This document shows positions 1-6,302 of a DNA stretch of 9,115 bases, one piece after another. A program made the position numbers and the translations under genes. Every line of letters begins with the position of its first letter. Positions within the stretch are counted from its first letter, which is position 1. Origin of the DNA: Acidobacteriota bacterium. GTDB taxonomy: Bacteria > Acidobacteriota > Terriglobia > UBA7540. Where the stretch lies: NCBI GenBank assembly GCA_021828245.1, contig JAKASC010000085.1:1-9115 (forward strand), read 5' to 3'. Under the pieces are notes generated by a model. The model saw nothing but the letters and a program-made list of their open reading frames with translations. It did not search any database and was not told the DNA's origin.

Positions 1-1
1 C

Positions 2-724
2 TTTGAGCTCAGCCGTCTCTATCGCAACAACGGCGACGGCACCTTTAACGATGACACCTATCCCTCTGGCATCGGCAACACCGCGATTTTGCTCAGTGGC
101 GTGGCGATGAAGTTTATGGACTACGATAACGACGGCTGGGACGACATTTGCCAACTGAACGGCGCCATGGTGGACAACATCCGCCTCTATCACACCGAGG
201 TTCACTACAAAGAACCCATGTTGATGTATCGCAATCTCGGCAACGGCAGGTTTGCGAAGGTCTCCAAATATCTGGGAGCAGACTTCAACCACCCGGTGGC
301 AGGCCGTGGCTTGGCCGTGGCCGACTTCGATAACGACGGTGACCTCGACATCGTGACTAATGACCGCGGCGATTCCCCTCAGTTACTTCGCAACGACGGC
401 GGCAACGCCAACCATTGGCTGAAGGTCCACCTGATCGGAACCCGCTCCAACCGCGATGGCAACGGCTCGCTGCTCAAGCTGACCTCCGAAGGGTTCACCC
501 AGACCAAACAAGCCAAGGGCGGCATGAGTTATATGTCGGCGCAAGATCCGCGCATCCACTTTGGACTCGGCCAGCGAACGCGCGTGGATGCGCTCGAGAT
601 CACGTGGCCAAGCGGCGCCGTCACCCGCCTCTCGAATCTCCCTGTGAACCAAATCATTTCTGTAAAAGAAGATGCCGGCATCGTCCCCGCGCACTTCCCC
701 CAAGTCCATTACAAGTACCGCTGA
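2..724 (+). CDS. CRTAC1-like FG-GAP/VCBS repeat protein with C-terminal ASPIC/UnbV domain (5' partial)
   Basis: The reading frame is open from base 2, so the gene begins upstream of the window; 240 residues are visible. Three things identify it. First, there are repeated FG-GAP/VCBS-type calcium-binding loops: LYRNNGDGTF (about residues 6-15 of the fragment), DYDNDGWDD (40-48) and DFDNDGDLD (108-116), each alternating with an aromatic 'YRN-G-GRF' strand. Second, from about residue 138 (NHWLKVHLIGTRSNRDGNGS) to about 222 it matches the ASPIC/UnbV domain, including HFGLGQ and the ending LEITWPSGAVTRL. Third, the order (propeller repeats, then ASPIC) is that of the CRTAC1 family. Such proteins are usually large, exported, calcium-binding beta-propellers; their biochemical role is mostly unknown and adhesion or surface functions are inferred. 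Any signal peptide lies outside the window. An internal TTG at 89 is not a real start because the repeat pattern extends upstream of it. No clear terminator follows, apart from the dyad at 807-824. Confidence 0.9.
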   Translation, partial: FELSRLYRNNGDGTFNDDTYPSGIGNTAILLSGVAMKFMDYDNDGWDDICQLNGAMVDNIRLYHTEVHYKEPMLMYRNLGNGRFAKVSKYLGADFNHPVAGRGLAVADFDNDGDLDIVTNDRGDSPQLLRNDGGNANHWLKVHLIGTRSNRDGNGSLLKLTSEGFTQTKQAKGGMSYMSAQDPRIHFGLGQRTRVDALEITWPSGAVTRLSNLPVNQIISVKEDAGIVPAHFPQVHYKYR

Positions 725-806
725 CCACCCCGTTCCTATTCCCCCCGCAACGCCCCGAGGCTGCTCACGCGCCCCGATGCGCCAGAGTTCGCCCCCATCG
801 TCGCCC

Positions 807-824
807 AAAACCGCTTGCGGTTTT
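807..824. promoter_or_regulatory. Perfect 8-bp dyad upstream of the methyltransferase (candidate operator or terminator)
   Basis: AAAACCGC (807-814) is the exact reverse complement of GCGGTTTT (817-824), separated by TT. A second, outer pair, CCAGAG (782-787) and CTCTGG (831-836), nests around it. The dyad ends 27 bp before the methyltransferase ATG and its right arm covers the candidate -35 hexamer at 815-820. That would suit an operator for a regulator or for the methyltransferase itself, which is inference. As RNA it would fold into a 7-bp stem with a CTTG loop ending in UUUU, so it could instead be a weak terminator for the upstream CRTAC1-like gene. Confidence 0.45.
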
Positions 825-842
825 CTGCGGCTCTGGTAAGAT
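815..842 (+). promoter_or_regulatory. Candidate promoter of the restriction-modification cassette
   Basis: TTGCGG (815-820) and TAAGAT (837-842) are separated by 16 bp, giving a recognisable but imperfect sigma-70-like pair. Transcription would begin near 849-850, only two or three bases before the methyltransferase ATG at 852, which would make the message essentially leaderless. Consistent with this, the only purine-rich sequence before the ATG, AGGCGG at 845-850, is too close to serve as a normal ribosome binding site. The -35 lies within the perfect dyad at 807-824. Confidence 0.35.
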
Positions 843-851
843 TCAGGCGGA

Positions 852-2315
852 ATGGCAACAGGTGTTTTGACTTCCCTCCCGGGGACGCCATCGCTCGACC
901 AAGCGCTTTCAACCCTTCGGCGCCAGGAGAGATTGCTTGAAGCCAAGCTTTCCGACAAGCTCAGGGTGAACTCGGATCTCACCCGCGCCTTGGTGAGCTT
1001 TCAGGCCAACAGGAGCGAGAGCGAGCACCGCTGGTACAAATACAAGGAGGGCTTCTCGGCCTCGCTGGTCCGTTACGTACTTTCCAAGGTGGGCCCGCAG
1101 GGTGGCTGCCTTCTCGACCCCTTCGCCGGCTCGGGCACAGCCCTATTCTGCGCGCACGAGCGGGGCCTCCGCTCCGTCGGCATCGAGCTTTTGCCCATCG
1201 GGATAGAAATCATTGAGGTGAGGAAGTTGCTGCTCGCCGCCGACCGGGAGAACCTGGCGAGGGAGATCACAGCCTTCTCGGAAAGGAGCCCCTGGCGTTG
1301 CACCGGCCCCGAAAAATCGTTCTTGCATCTCCGTATCACGGCGGGAGCGTTTCCCCCGGAAACCGAGCGGGACCTCGCGCGGTACCTGCATGAGGCGGAA
1401 CGGGTGGAGGACAAGCTCCTGGCGCGGGTCCTCCGCTTCGCCGCTCTTTGCGTGCTCGAGGCTGTGAGCTTCACCCGCAAGGACGGGCAGTACCTGCGCT
1501 GGGACTCGCGCTCTGGCAGGCGCGCGGGCGCGAAGCCGTTCCACAAAGGTCCTATACCGTCCTTTACGCGAGCAATTTCGGAGAAGCTTCGCCAAATCGC
1601 CCACGACTTATCTGCGGACCACCTGCTGTTTAGGAACCCGACTCTCGCACTGCCATCAGCCCCTATCGAGATTCTCAGGGGATCGTGCTTGGATATCCTC
1701 CCCACGCTGGCCGCGGATTCTTTCGATGGAATAATTACGTCGCCTCCTTACTGCAATCGTTATGACTATACGAGAACCTACGCGCTGGAACTCGCCATGC
1801 TCGGTGTTGGCGAGGAACAGATCGGCCAGTTACGCCAGGCGATGCTGACTTCGACGGTCGAAAACCGGGAGAAGGAAAGTCTCGGCGCCAAATTTCCCAA
1901 TGACCCCCTGAATCGGGCCAGGGAAGCCGTGGCCTCACAAAGGGTTCTCTGCGAAACGCTCTCTTTTCTTGAGCGCTGCAAGCGGGAAGGGAAGTTGAAC
2001 AACAACGGCATTCCCAGGATGATTCGCAACTACTTTCTCGAACTCGCGTTTGCGATTTTCGAGTGCGCGCGCGTCCTCAAGCCGGGAGCTCCGTTCGTCA
2101 TGGTCAACGACAATGTCCGGTATCAGGGTGCGCACGTCCCAGTGGACCTGATCCTGTCAGAAATCGCCGAGAAGGCTGGCCTCAAAGTTGAAGCGATTTG
2201 GATCTTGCCAAAAGGAAAGGGCAACAGCAGCCAACAGATGGGGCTGCACGGTCGCGAAGAGCTTCGTAAGTGCGTCTATGTCTGGTCGAAGCCTTTGGGC
2301 CCGTCGGCCCGATAG
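852..2315 (+). CDS. SPPY-type DNA methyltransferase of a type II restriction-modification system
   Basis: This 487-residue protein is an AdoMet-dependent amino-methyltransferase that should protect the host by methylating cytosine N4 or adenine N6 in the cassette's target site. Motif X-like sequence WYKYKEGFSASLVRYVL (61-77) precedes motif I, DPFAGSGT (89-96, AdoMet binding), and motif II VGIEL (109-113, with the acidic E112). After a long variable segment (about 125-270) come GSCLDILPTL (277-286, motif III-like) and catalytic motif IV, TSPPYCNRYDY (296-306). The C-terminal part includes MVNDNVRY (417-424) and GREELRKCVYVWSKP (467-481), as in many N4/N6 methylases. The SPPY tetrapeptide favours N4-cytosine but does not prove it. 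The motif order (I, long insert, IV) resembles the alpha class with the target-recognition region in the middle. The ATG at 852 is the first in frame and lacks a well-spaced ribosome site. The endonuclease gene starts 14 bp after the stop, on the same strand. The modified base and recognition sequence cannot be read from the sequence. Confidence 0.9.
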   Translation: MATGVLTSLPGTPSLDQALSTLRRQERLLEAKLSDKLRVNSDLTRALVSFQANRSESEHRWYKYKEGFSASLVRYVLSKVGPQGGCLLDPFAGSGTALFCAHERGLRSVGIELLPIGIEIIEVRKLLLAADRENLAREITAFSERSPWRCTGPEKSFLHLRITAGAFPPETERDLARYLHEAERVEDKLLARVLRFAALCVLEAVSFTRKDGQYLRWDSRSGRRAGAKPFHKGPIPSFTRAISEKLRQIAHDLSADHLLFRNPTLALPSAPIEILRGSCLDILPTLAADSFDGIITSPPYCNRYDYTRTYALELAMLGVGEEQIGQLRQAMLTSTVENREKESLGAKFPNDPLNRAREAVASQRVLCETLSFLERCKREGKLNNNGIPRMIRNYFLELAFAIFECARVLKPGAPFVMVNDNVRYQGAHVPVDLILSEIAEKAGLKVEAIWILPKGKGNSSQQMGLHGREELRKCVYVWSKPLGPSAR

Positions 2316-2329
2316 CGCCGCGGAACACA

Positions 2330-3298
2330 ATGGCAAAACTCGACCCTTACACCGACGAGTTGCGTCGAGTCAAATCGCTGCTCATCGTCAGCTCTCTCCA
2401 AAAGAGAGCTGACCTTCGGGCAATTGAGCGCATCCGGCAATTCAATCGCGCACTCGAGTGGAAACCGCTCAGCAATCTCCTCATTGATGCTGAAGTCTGG
2501 AAGTACGTCGTCACCAGAAAACGTCACGACCCTAAGCTCGTTTTTTGCCATCCTGACGTTCTTCTGTCCGCGCCCTCCACAAGCATCTATTACCGTGGGC
2601 TCTGCGGGCTATCCCTCAAAGCCGCTCGCGATTACTTCGGCGCCGTGGACGCCACCGAAAGCGGCAGCTCACGCGCCCGCCTGGACCGAGCCAAAGCCCT
2701 GAAAATGGCCCGTACCTACAACGCCTTCATCTGCTCCATTATCAATAATTCGACAGAATGGACGCTCGATAATGGCTATCGCACTGTGATTGCCACCCTC
2801 GGCATCACACTCGATGGAATTATGAGAAACAAGGTGGGCAGTATCGCCGAGGAGCGGCTTCGCGGCATGATCTTGGAGTGGCTCATTGCAAAGAACCTCA
2901 TTGCCGAGCCAGCGGTCTCTAAGCGAACCACTGAGCTTTCAGGAAACGTGTTCCAGCTCCACGGCGGGATTACCATGAGGTTTGGCTCTGAACCTGACGT
3001 GGCCTTCACACGCGGCGACACGTTTCTCGCCGTCATCGAGATCAAGGGCGGCATTGACCCAGCGGGAGCCCTGGAACGTTACGGCGCTGCGACCAAATCC
3101 TTCCAGCACGCGACACAGGCCAGCCCTCAATGCGAGAATTTCTATTTGGGAGCTGTGTTCACGCCGGAGCTCCAGCGACGGATCGGCAATGACCGCCTGG
3201 TAAAGAAGGTTTTTAATCTAGTGGAAGTCCTCCGTGATCCAAGAGTTCGCAGGAAATTTTTCGAGGAGCTGTTCCACTACACGCTCCGCATTGCCTGA
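2330..3298 (+). CDS. PD-(D/E)XK protein, probable type II restriction endonuclease partner
   Basis: From the ATG at 2330 the product is 322 residues. It carries a clear PD-(D/E)XK nuclease core: G-S-E-P-D (219-223) followed after 13 residues by E237-I-K239-G-G, then DPAGALERYGAATKSF (243-258). Predicted metal ligands and catalytic residues are D223, E237 and K239. The N-terminal half is mostly helical and contains HPDVLLSAPSTSIYYRGLCGLSLKAA (74-99), possibly specificity or dimerisation sequence. Position directly downstream of a DNA methyltransferase, on the same strand with a 14-bp gap, makes restriction endonuclease by far the likeliest role. General resemblance in length and in the spacing of the 'YYRxLxGxSxK' and PD...EIKGG segments suggests an XcyI-like type II enzyme, but I cannot confirm that family and assign no specificity. 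An in-frame ATG at 2270 would add 20 residues overlapping the methyltransferase; I prefer 2330. Only a weak GGA (2322-2324) precedes it, so expression may depend on coupling to the upstream gene. A perfect 11-bp inverted repeat sits at codons 20-28. Confidence 0.8.
   Translation: MAKLDPYTDELRRVKSLLIVSSLQKRADLRAIERIRQFNRALEWKPLSNLLIDAEVWKYVVTRKRHDPKLVFCHPDVLLSAPSTSIYYRGLCGLSLKAARDYFGAVDATESGSSRARLDRAKALKMARTYNAFICSIINNSTEWTLDNGYRTVIATLGITLDGIMRNKVGSIAEERLRGMILEWLIAKNLIAEPAVSKRTTELSGNVFQLHGGITMRFGSEPDVAFTRGDTFLAVIEIKGGIDPAGALERYGAATKSFQHATQASPQCENFYLGAVFTPELQRRIGNDRLVKKVFNLVEVLRDPRVRRKFFEELFHYTLRIA
2387..2413 (+). repeat. Perfect 11-bp inverted repeat (hairpin) inside the 5' end of the endonuclease gene
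   Basis: GTCAGCTCTCT (2387-2397) and AGAGAGCTGAC (2403-2413) are exact reverse complements separated by CCAAA. In the mRNA this would be a very stable 11-bp stem with a 5-nt loop, starting 57 nt after the proposed ATG. It lies in coding sequence specifying V-S-S-L-Q-K-R-A-D, so the protein must tolerate the symmetry. No U-tract follows (CTTCGGG), so it is not a canonical intrinsic terminator. It could limit translation or processivity of the endonuclease message, or act as a DNA operator; both are inferences. Confidence 0.8.
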
Positions 3299-3371
3299 CC
3301 GGGACGCGCCACGTTGTCTTGCCCGGCGGGCTGGTTTGAAGACAGGTGGTCCGTTTCCGCACCGGGCGGCG

Positions 3372-4382
3372 CTACAGGAACGGCAAGGCACGCTGGGTAA
3401 GGAAAGGACTTGCGGGCGGCGGATCCGGTGCAGCGTCGAAACCGTAGCGTGCGCGCAAGGCCCGTACGTGCTCGATCATCTGTTGCTTGTAGTCCTCCGG
3501 CAAGTAGGCCGAGCGCGCGTAGAGCCGCCGATAGCGCCGTACCAAGCGCGGAAACTCGCGCTCCAAAAACGGCATGAACTGCGCCATGGCGCTTGGCATA
3601 AGGAACAGAACGTTGGCATGTAGAAATTGCGCCCCGGCCTCGGCCGCCTGGCGAATCACGCTTTCCAGAGATGATGGCTCATCTGTCAAGCCCGGCAAGA
3701 TGGGCGCCAGGTTCACGCCCACGCGAATGCCCGCTTGAACCAGCTTGCGAACCGCAGCCAGGCGCTGCGCCGGAGGCGGCGCCTTGGGTTCCAGCAACCG
3801 CGCCAGGCGCGCGTCGGTGGTGGTTACGGTCAAGTGCGCGCTGAAGCGGTGCTTCCGCGCGAGGCGCGACAACAACTCCATGTCGCGCAAAATCAGAACA
3901 CCTTTGGTGGTGATGGAGAAATCGAGGCCTTCAAATTCCAACATGACCTCGAGAAGGCGGCGCGTAATCTGGAACTGCTTTTCTGCGGGCTGATAGGGAT
4001 CGGTGGCGGTGCCGAGCGCAATTGGCCGGCCTCGGTCACGGAAGGCGGCCAATTCTTGGCGGAGCAATTCAGGCGCCGTGACCTTGCTGAAGATACGCCG
4101 CTCAAAATCGAGCCCATTGCGCAGTTCCATGAACTCGTGCGTGTAGCGCGCGTAGCAATATTTGCAGCCAAACTCGCAACCACGATAGGGATTTAGGCTC
4201 CAGGCAAAGGGCATGGAGCGGTTAGACTCGCGGTTGAGCGCCGAGCGCGAGGCAAGGGCGAAGTATTCAACGCCCGCCCGCGCGCGGGCTTTGGCGCTCT
4301 CCGCGGCGAGACGAGCAATGCCGACCAGGCTCTGCCGGCCGGGTCCCGAGGGGTCGAGTGGGGTGGTCCGCGCAGCTTTCAT
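3372..4382 (-). CDS. Radical SAM protein, spore-photolyase-like (Rv2578c/PA0069 type)
   Basis: The product has 336 residues. The radical SAM cluster motif CxxxCxxC is intact: C69-E-F-G-C73-K-Y-C76 within NPYRGCEFGCKYCYARYTHEF, which should bind a [4Fe-4S] cluster and cleave AdoMet. Other family landmarks are GTATDPYQPAEK (124-135), FSITTKG (155-161) and NLAPILPGLTD (224-234). NPYRGCxxGCxYCYAR together with GTxTDPYQPxE is characteristic of the widespread proteins annotated as SPL-like or Rv2578c/PA0069 family radical SAM enzymes, whose substrate is not established; genuine spore photoproduct lyase is only one relative. The ATG at 4382-4380 is preceded on its strand by GGGGA (4393-4389) at 6-nt spacing, and further up by a perfect TATAAT (4412-4407). 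The gene converges with the restriction cassette (73 bp between stops) and diverges from the GH51 gene. It appears complete and stands alone as a transcription unit. Confidence 0.9.
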   Translation of the reverse strand: MKAARTTPLDPSGPGRQSLVGIARLAAESAKARARAGVEYFALASRSALNRESNRSMPFAWSLNPYRGCEFGCKYCYARYTHEFMELRNGLDFERRIFSKVTAPELLRQELAAFRDRGRPIALGTATDPYQPAEKQFQITRRLLEVMLEFEGLDFSITTKGVLILRDMELLSRLARKHRFSAHLTVTTTDARLARLLEPKAPPPAQRLAAVRKLVQAGIRVGVNLAPILPGLTDEPSSLESVIRQAAEAGAQFLHANVLFLMPSAMAQFMPFLEREFPRLVRRYRRLYARSAYLPEDYKQQMIEHVRALRARYGFDAAPDPPPASPFLTQRALPFL

Positions 4383-4406
4383 TAGGAATCCCCGGCGTCG
4401 TACCTC

Positions 4407-4438
4407 ATTATATTCGCTTTTTATTCGCCATTCGTCAA
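4407..4438 (-). promoter_or_regulatory. Candidate promoter of the radical SAM gene
   Basis: On the minus strand a perfect TATAAT lies at 4412-4407, with TTGACG at 4438-4433 upstream of it. The 20-bp spacer between them is longer than ideal, so the -35 assignment is weak although the -10 is strong. The start site would fall near 4400, about 20 nt before the ATG, leaving room for the GGGGA ribosome site at 4393-4389. Confidence 0.45.
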
Positions 4439-4507
4439 GCCCCTCAAATCACATCATTTAAGCCCTCTGGAAATGTCCCTTCTTCGTTCATTATCTTCAA
4501 TGTGCCG

Positions 4508-4560
4508 TTTGTACTGCGTGCCATTACAAAGAGCCCCGTCCATGAAAGGGCGACTTGGAC
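4508..4560. promoter_or_regulatory. Two spaced inverted repeats in the divergent promoter region (candidate operators)
   Basis: TTTGTA (4508-4513) pairs with TACAAA (4525-4530) across an 11-bp spacer, giving a 17-bp centre-to-centre arrangement typical of a dimeric regulator. GTCCA (4538-4542) pairs with TGGAC (4556-4560) just before the -35 of the GH51 promoter at 4571. They are short enough to occur by chance. Their position, between two divergent promoters and upstream of a sugar-polymer hydrolase, is the only support for operator function. Confidence 0.25.
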
Positions 4561-4570
4561 TTGTGCTCCT

Positions 4571-4599
4571 TTGACATTGCTTGAGCTAGAAATTATGAT
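4571..4599 (+). promoter_or_regulatory. Near-consensus sigma-70-type promoter for the GH51 gene
   Basis: A perfect TTGACA (4571-4576) and TATGAT (4594-4599; one mismatch to TATAAT) are separated by exactly 17 bp. The predicted start is near 4606, leaving a leader of about 30 nt that contains the strong ribosome site AAGGAGG (4624-4630). Confidence 0.65.
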
Positions 4600-4635
4600 G
4601 CTTGGCGTTCTCGGGCTACGACGAAGGAGGGCGGC

Positions 4636-6255
4636 ATGAATCGGAGAAAATTTCTGAAGACCAGCGGACTGGCGGCGGTGGCAGCCAAAGGATTCGGCGC
4701 GACCGCCGGCGCCCTGCCAGCGAGCCCCGCGCCGCGCGGGGGTGCAAATCGAGCGCGCCTCACCGTCATTTTCGATGAGCCGATAGGTCGGCTCAACCGC
4801 AACCTTCTCGGGCAATTTGCCGAGCACCTGGGGGCGTGCGTTTACGGTGGCATGTGGGTGGGCACGAACTCATCCATCCCGAATATTCACGGCCTCCGCA
4901 AGGACACCCTTGAAGCCCTCAAGCGCATTCACGCCTCCATCATTCGCTGGCCGGGCGGATGCTTTGCGGACACCTATCATTGGCGCAACGGGATTGGTCC
5001 GCGCTCCAAACGCCCCACCACCTGGAACCTCTGGTGGGGGCGAGAAGAGCCCAATGCCTTTGGTACGGACGAATATATGGAGTATTGCCACCTCTCGGGC
5101 GCGTCGCCTTACGTGTGCGTCAACGTCGGCTCAGGGTCCGTGAGAGAAGCAGTCGAGTGGATGGAGTACTGCAACAGCAGCCACGCGACAACGATTGCGC
5201 GCGAGCGTGGCGCCAACGGCCATGCGGAACCTTATAACGTAACCTACTGGTCGGTTGGCAACGAAAATTGGGGTTGCGGTGGGGCTTTCGCTCCCGAAGA
5301 CTACGCCGATCACTACGCGCGCTACGTTAACCTTATGGCGCGGGCCGCCGAGGGCGTGCCGGTCCAGTTCGTCGCCTGTGGCCTCGAAGGCGGCGACTGG
5401 AACCGTCGCTTTTTCGAGGCCTTGCTGCGCCGCCCGGCTGGTCGCGGGATTTTGCGCACAGTTCGTCAGCTTTCGATTCATCACTATTTCCACGACGGCG
5501 CGGCCGTGGATTTCAGTGACCGGGATTATTACGGTCTGCTCGCACAAGTTGGGGAGCTCGAGGCCATTCTGCGGCGGGTCGTCGCAACGATAGATGAGTT
5601 CAAAGAACCGAACGCCCCTGCGGCGGGCATCGCGCTTGATGAGTGGGGCGTGTGGCATCCGGTTCCCGGCCAAGGCGCGGAGGCCCTTCTTCAGCCGAAT
5701 ACCCTCCGCGATGCCCTGCTGGCGGCGGTCACGCTCAATGGCCTGTGCAACCTAGGCTCTCGAATCTCGATGGCCTGCATCGCGCAGGTCTTTAATGTGT
5801 TGCAAAGCATGGCCATCACCCGTGGCGCCCAAATGGTTCTGACGCCGACCTACTACGTGTTTGATCTCTTCCAACCCCACATGGACCAGGCGGGCTTGAA
5901 GTCCGTCGTTGAATCGCCCACCTACGAGGTCCAGGAGGGGAAGCGGACGATGGCGCGCGATTACCTGAGCGCGGCGGCCTCGCTCAATGAGTCGAGGAAA
6001 CAAATTTGCCTGACACTTGTCAACCAGCACCTGACGGATCCGCTGGACGTGGAAATCGAATTCGCAGCCGGGGCCTCGGCGACGGGCGCGACATTGCGCG
6101 AACTGACTTCCTCAAATGTTCGCGACCAAAATACCTTCGATCACCCGGATGTCGTGGTGGCCACAGCCGCCAAGCACCTGTCGCTCTCCGGCCACCACTT
6201 CACCCACACGGTTCCACCGCATTCGGTGCAGACGCTCGTTGTGAATTTGGTCTGA
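4636..6255 (+). CDS. Tat-exported alpha-L-arabinofuranosidase, glycoside hydrolase family 51
   Basis: This 539-residue enzyme should hydrolyse terminal alpha-L-arabinofuranosyl residues from plant-type polysaccharides such as arabinan or arabinoxylan. The N-terminus MNRRKFLKTSGLAAVAAKGFG is a twin-arginine signal (RRKFLK), so it is predicted to fold in the cytoplasm and be exported. GH51 landmarks follow in order: LGQFAEHLGACVYGGMWVG (58-76), IIRWPGGCFADTYHWRNGIGP (102-122), the acid/base region TYWSVGNENWGCGG (203-216) with E210, SIHHYF (280-285), and the nucleophile region IALDEWGVW (332-340) with E336. The final ~130 residues form the beta-sandwich domain usual for the family. Both catalytic glutamates and the active-site surroundings are present, so it is probably active. 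The start is secure: AAGGAGG lies 5 nt before the ATG and the Tat motif begins immediately. It is a single gene with its own promoter. No transporter or regulator is adjacent. The exact glycan cannot be deduced. Confidence 0.93.
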   Translation: MNRRKFLKTSGLAAVAAKGFGATAGALPASPAPRGGANRARLTVIFDEPIGRLNRNLLGQFAEHLGACVYGGMWVGTNSSIPNIHGLRKDTLEALKRIHASIIRWPGGCFADTYHWRNGIGPRSKRPTTWNLWWGREEPNAFGTDEYMEYCHLSGASPYVCVNVGSGSVREAVEWMEYCNSSHATTIARERGANGHAEPYNVTYWSVGNENWGCGGAFAPEDYADHYARYVNLMARAAEGVPVQFVACGLEGGDWNRRFFEALLRRPAGRGILRTVRQLSIHHYFHDGAAVDFSDRDYYGLLAQVGELEAILRRVVATIDEFKEPNAPAAGIALDEWGVWHPVPGQGAEALLQPNTLRDALLAAVTLNGLCNLGSRISMACIAQVFNVLQSMAITRGAQMVLTPTYYVFDLFQPHMDQAGLKSVVESPTYEVQEGKRTMARDYLSAAASLNESRKQICLTLVNQHLTDPLDVEIEFAAGASATGATLRELTSSNVRDQNTFDHPDVVVATAAKHLSLSGHHFTHTVPPHSVQTLVVNLV

Positions 6256-6302
6256 CGGATGGCCGCCGGCAGGAAATCGGTCATTCGGCGGGTTACAGGT
6301 AG

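Noticed and set aside
383..982. Long open frame on the minus strand across the end of the CRTAC1-like gene
   Set aside because: It is antisense to the well-supported ASPIC/UnbV domain, matches no family I recognise, and reflects GC-biased third positions of the real gene.
2270..2329. Extended N-terminus of the endonuclease from ATG 2270
   Set aside because: The extra 20 residues are simply the methyltransferase 3' end read in another frame; the 2330 ATG gives a more natural start. It remains a possibility and is noted as a finding.
3315..3344. Weak nested inverted repeat (TGTCTT/AAGACA around GCCC-GGC-GGGC) between the convergent endonuclease and radical SAM genes
   Set aside because: The position suits a terminator, but the outer stem is only 6 bp with a long loop and there is no U-tract, so it is within chance expectation.
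725..3371. Possible integration scars (direct repeats) flanking the restriction-modification cassette
   Set aside because: Comparing 725-851 with 3299-3371, the longest shared word I found is ACGCGCC (7 bp), which is not evidence of a mobile-element boundary; no integrase or transposase is present.
4276..4289. 14-bp perfect palindrome GCCCGCGCGCGGGC
   Set aside because: It lies in a run of Ala/Arg codons of the radical SAM gene and is the kind of low-complexity GC symmetry expected there.
4444..4827. Minus-strand open frame ending ...MARSTNGTLKIMNEEGTFPEGLNDVI
   Set aside because: The last part looks superficially protein-like, but most of the frame is antisense to the start of the GH51 gene, it crosses the strong GH51 promoter, and no ribosome site or recognisable domain is present.
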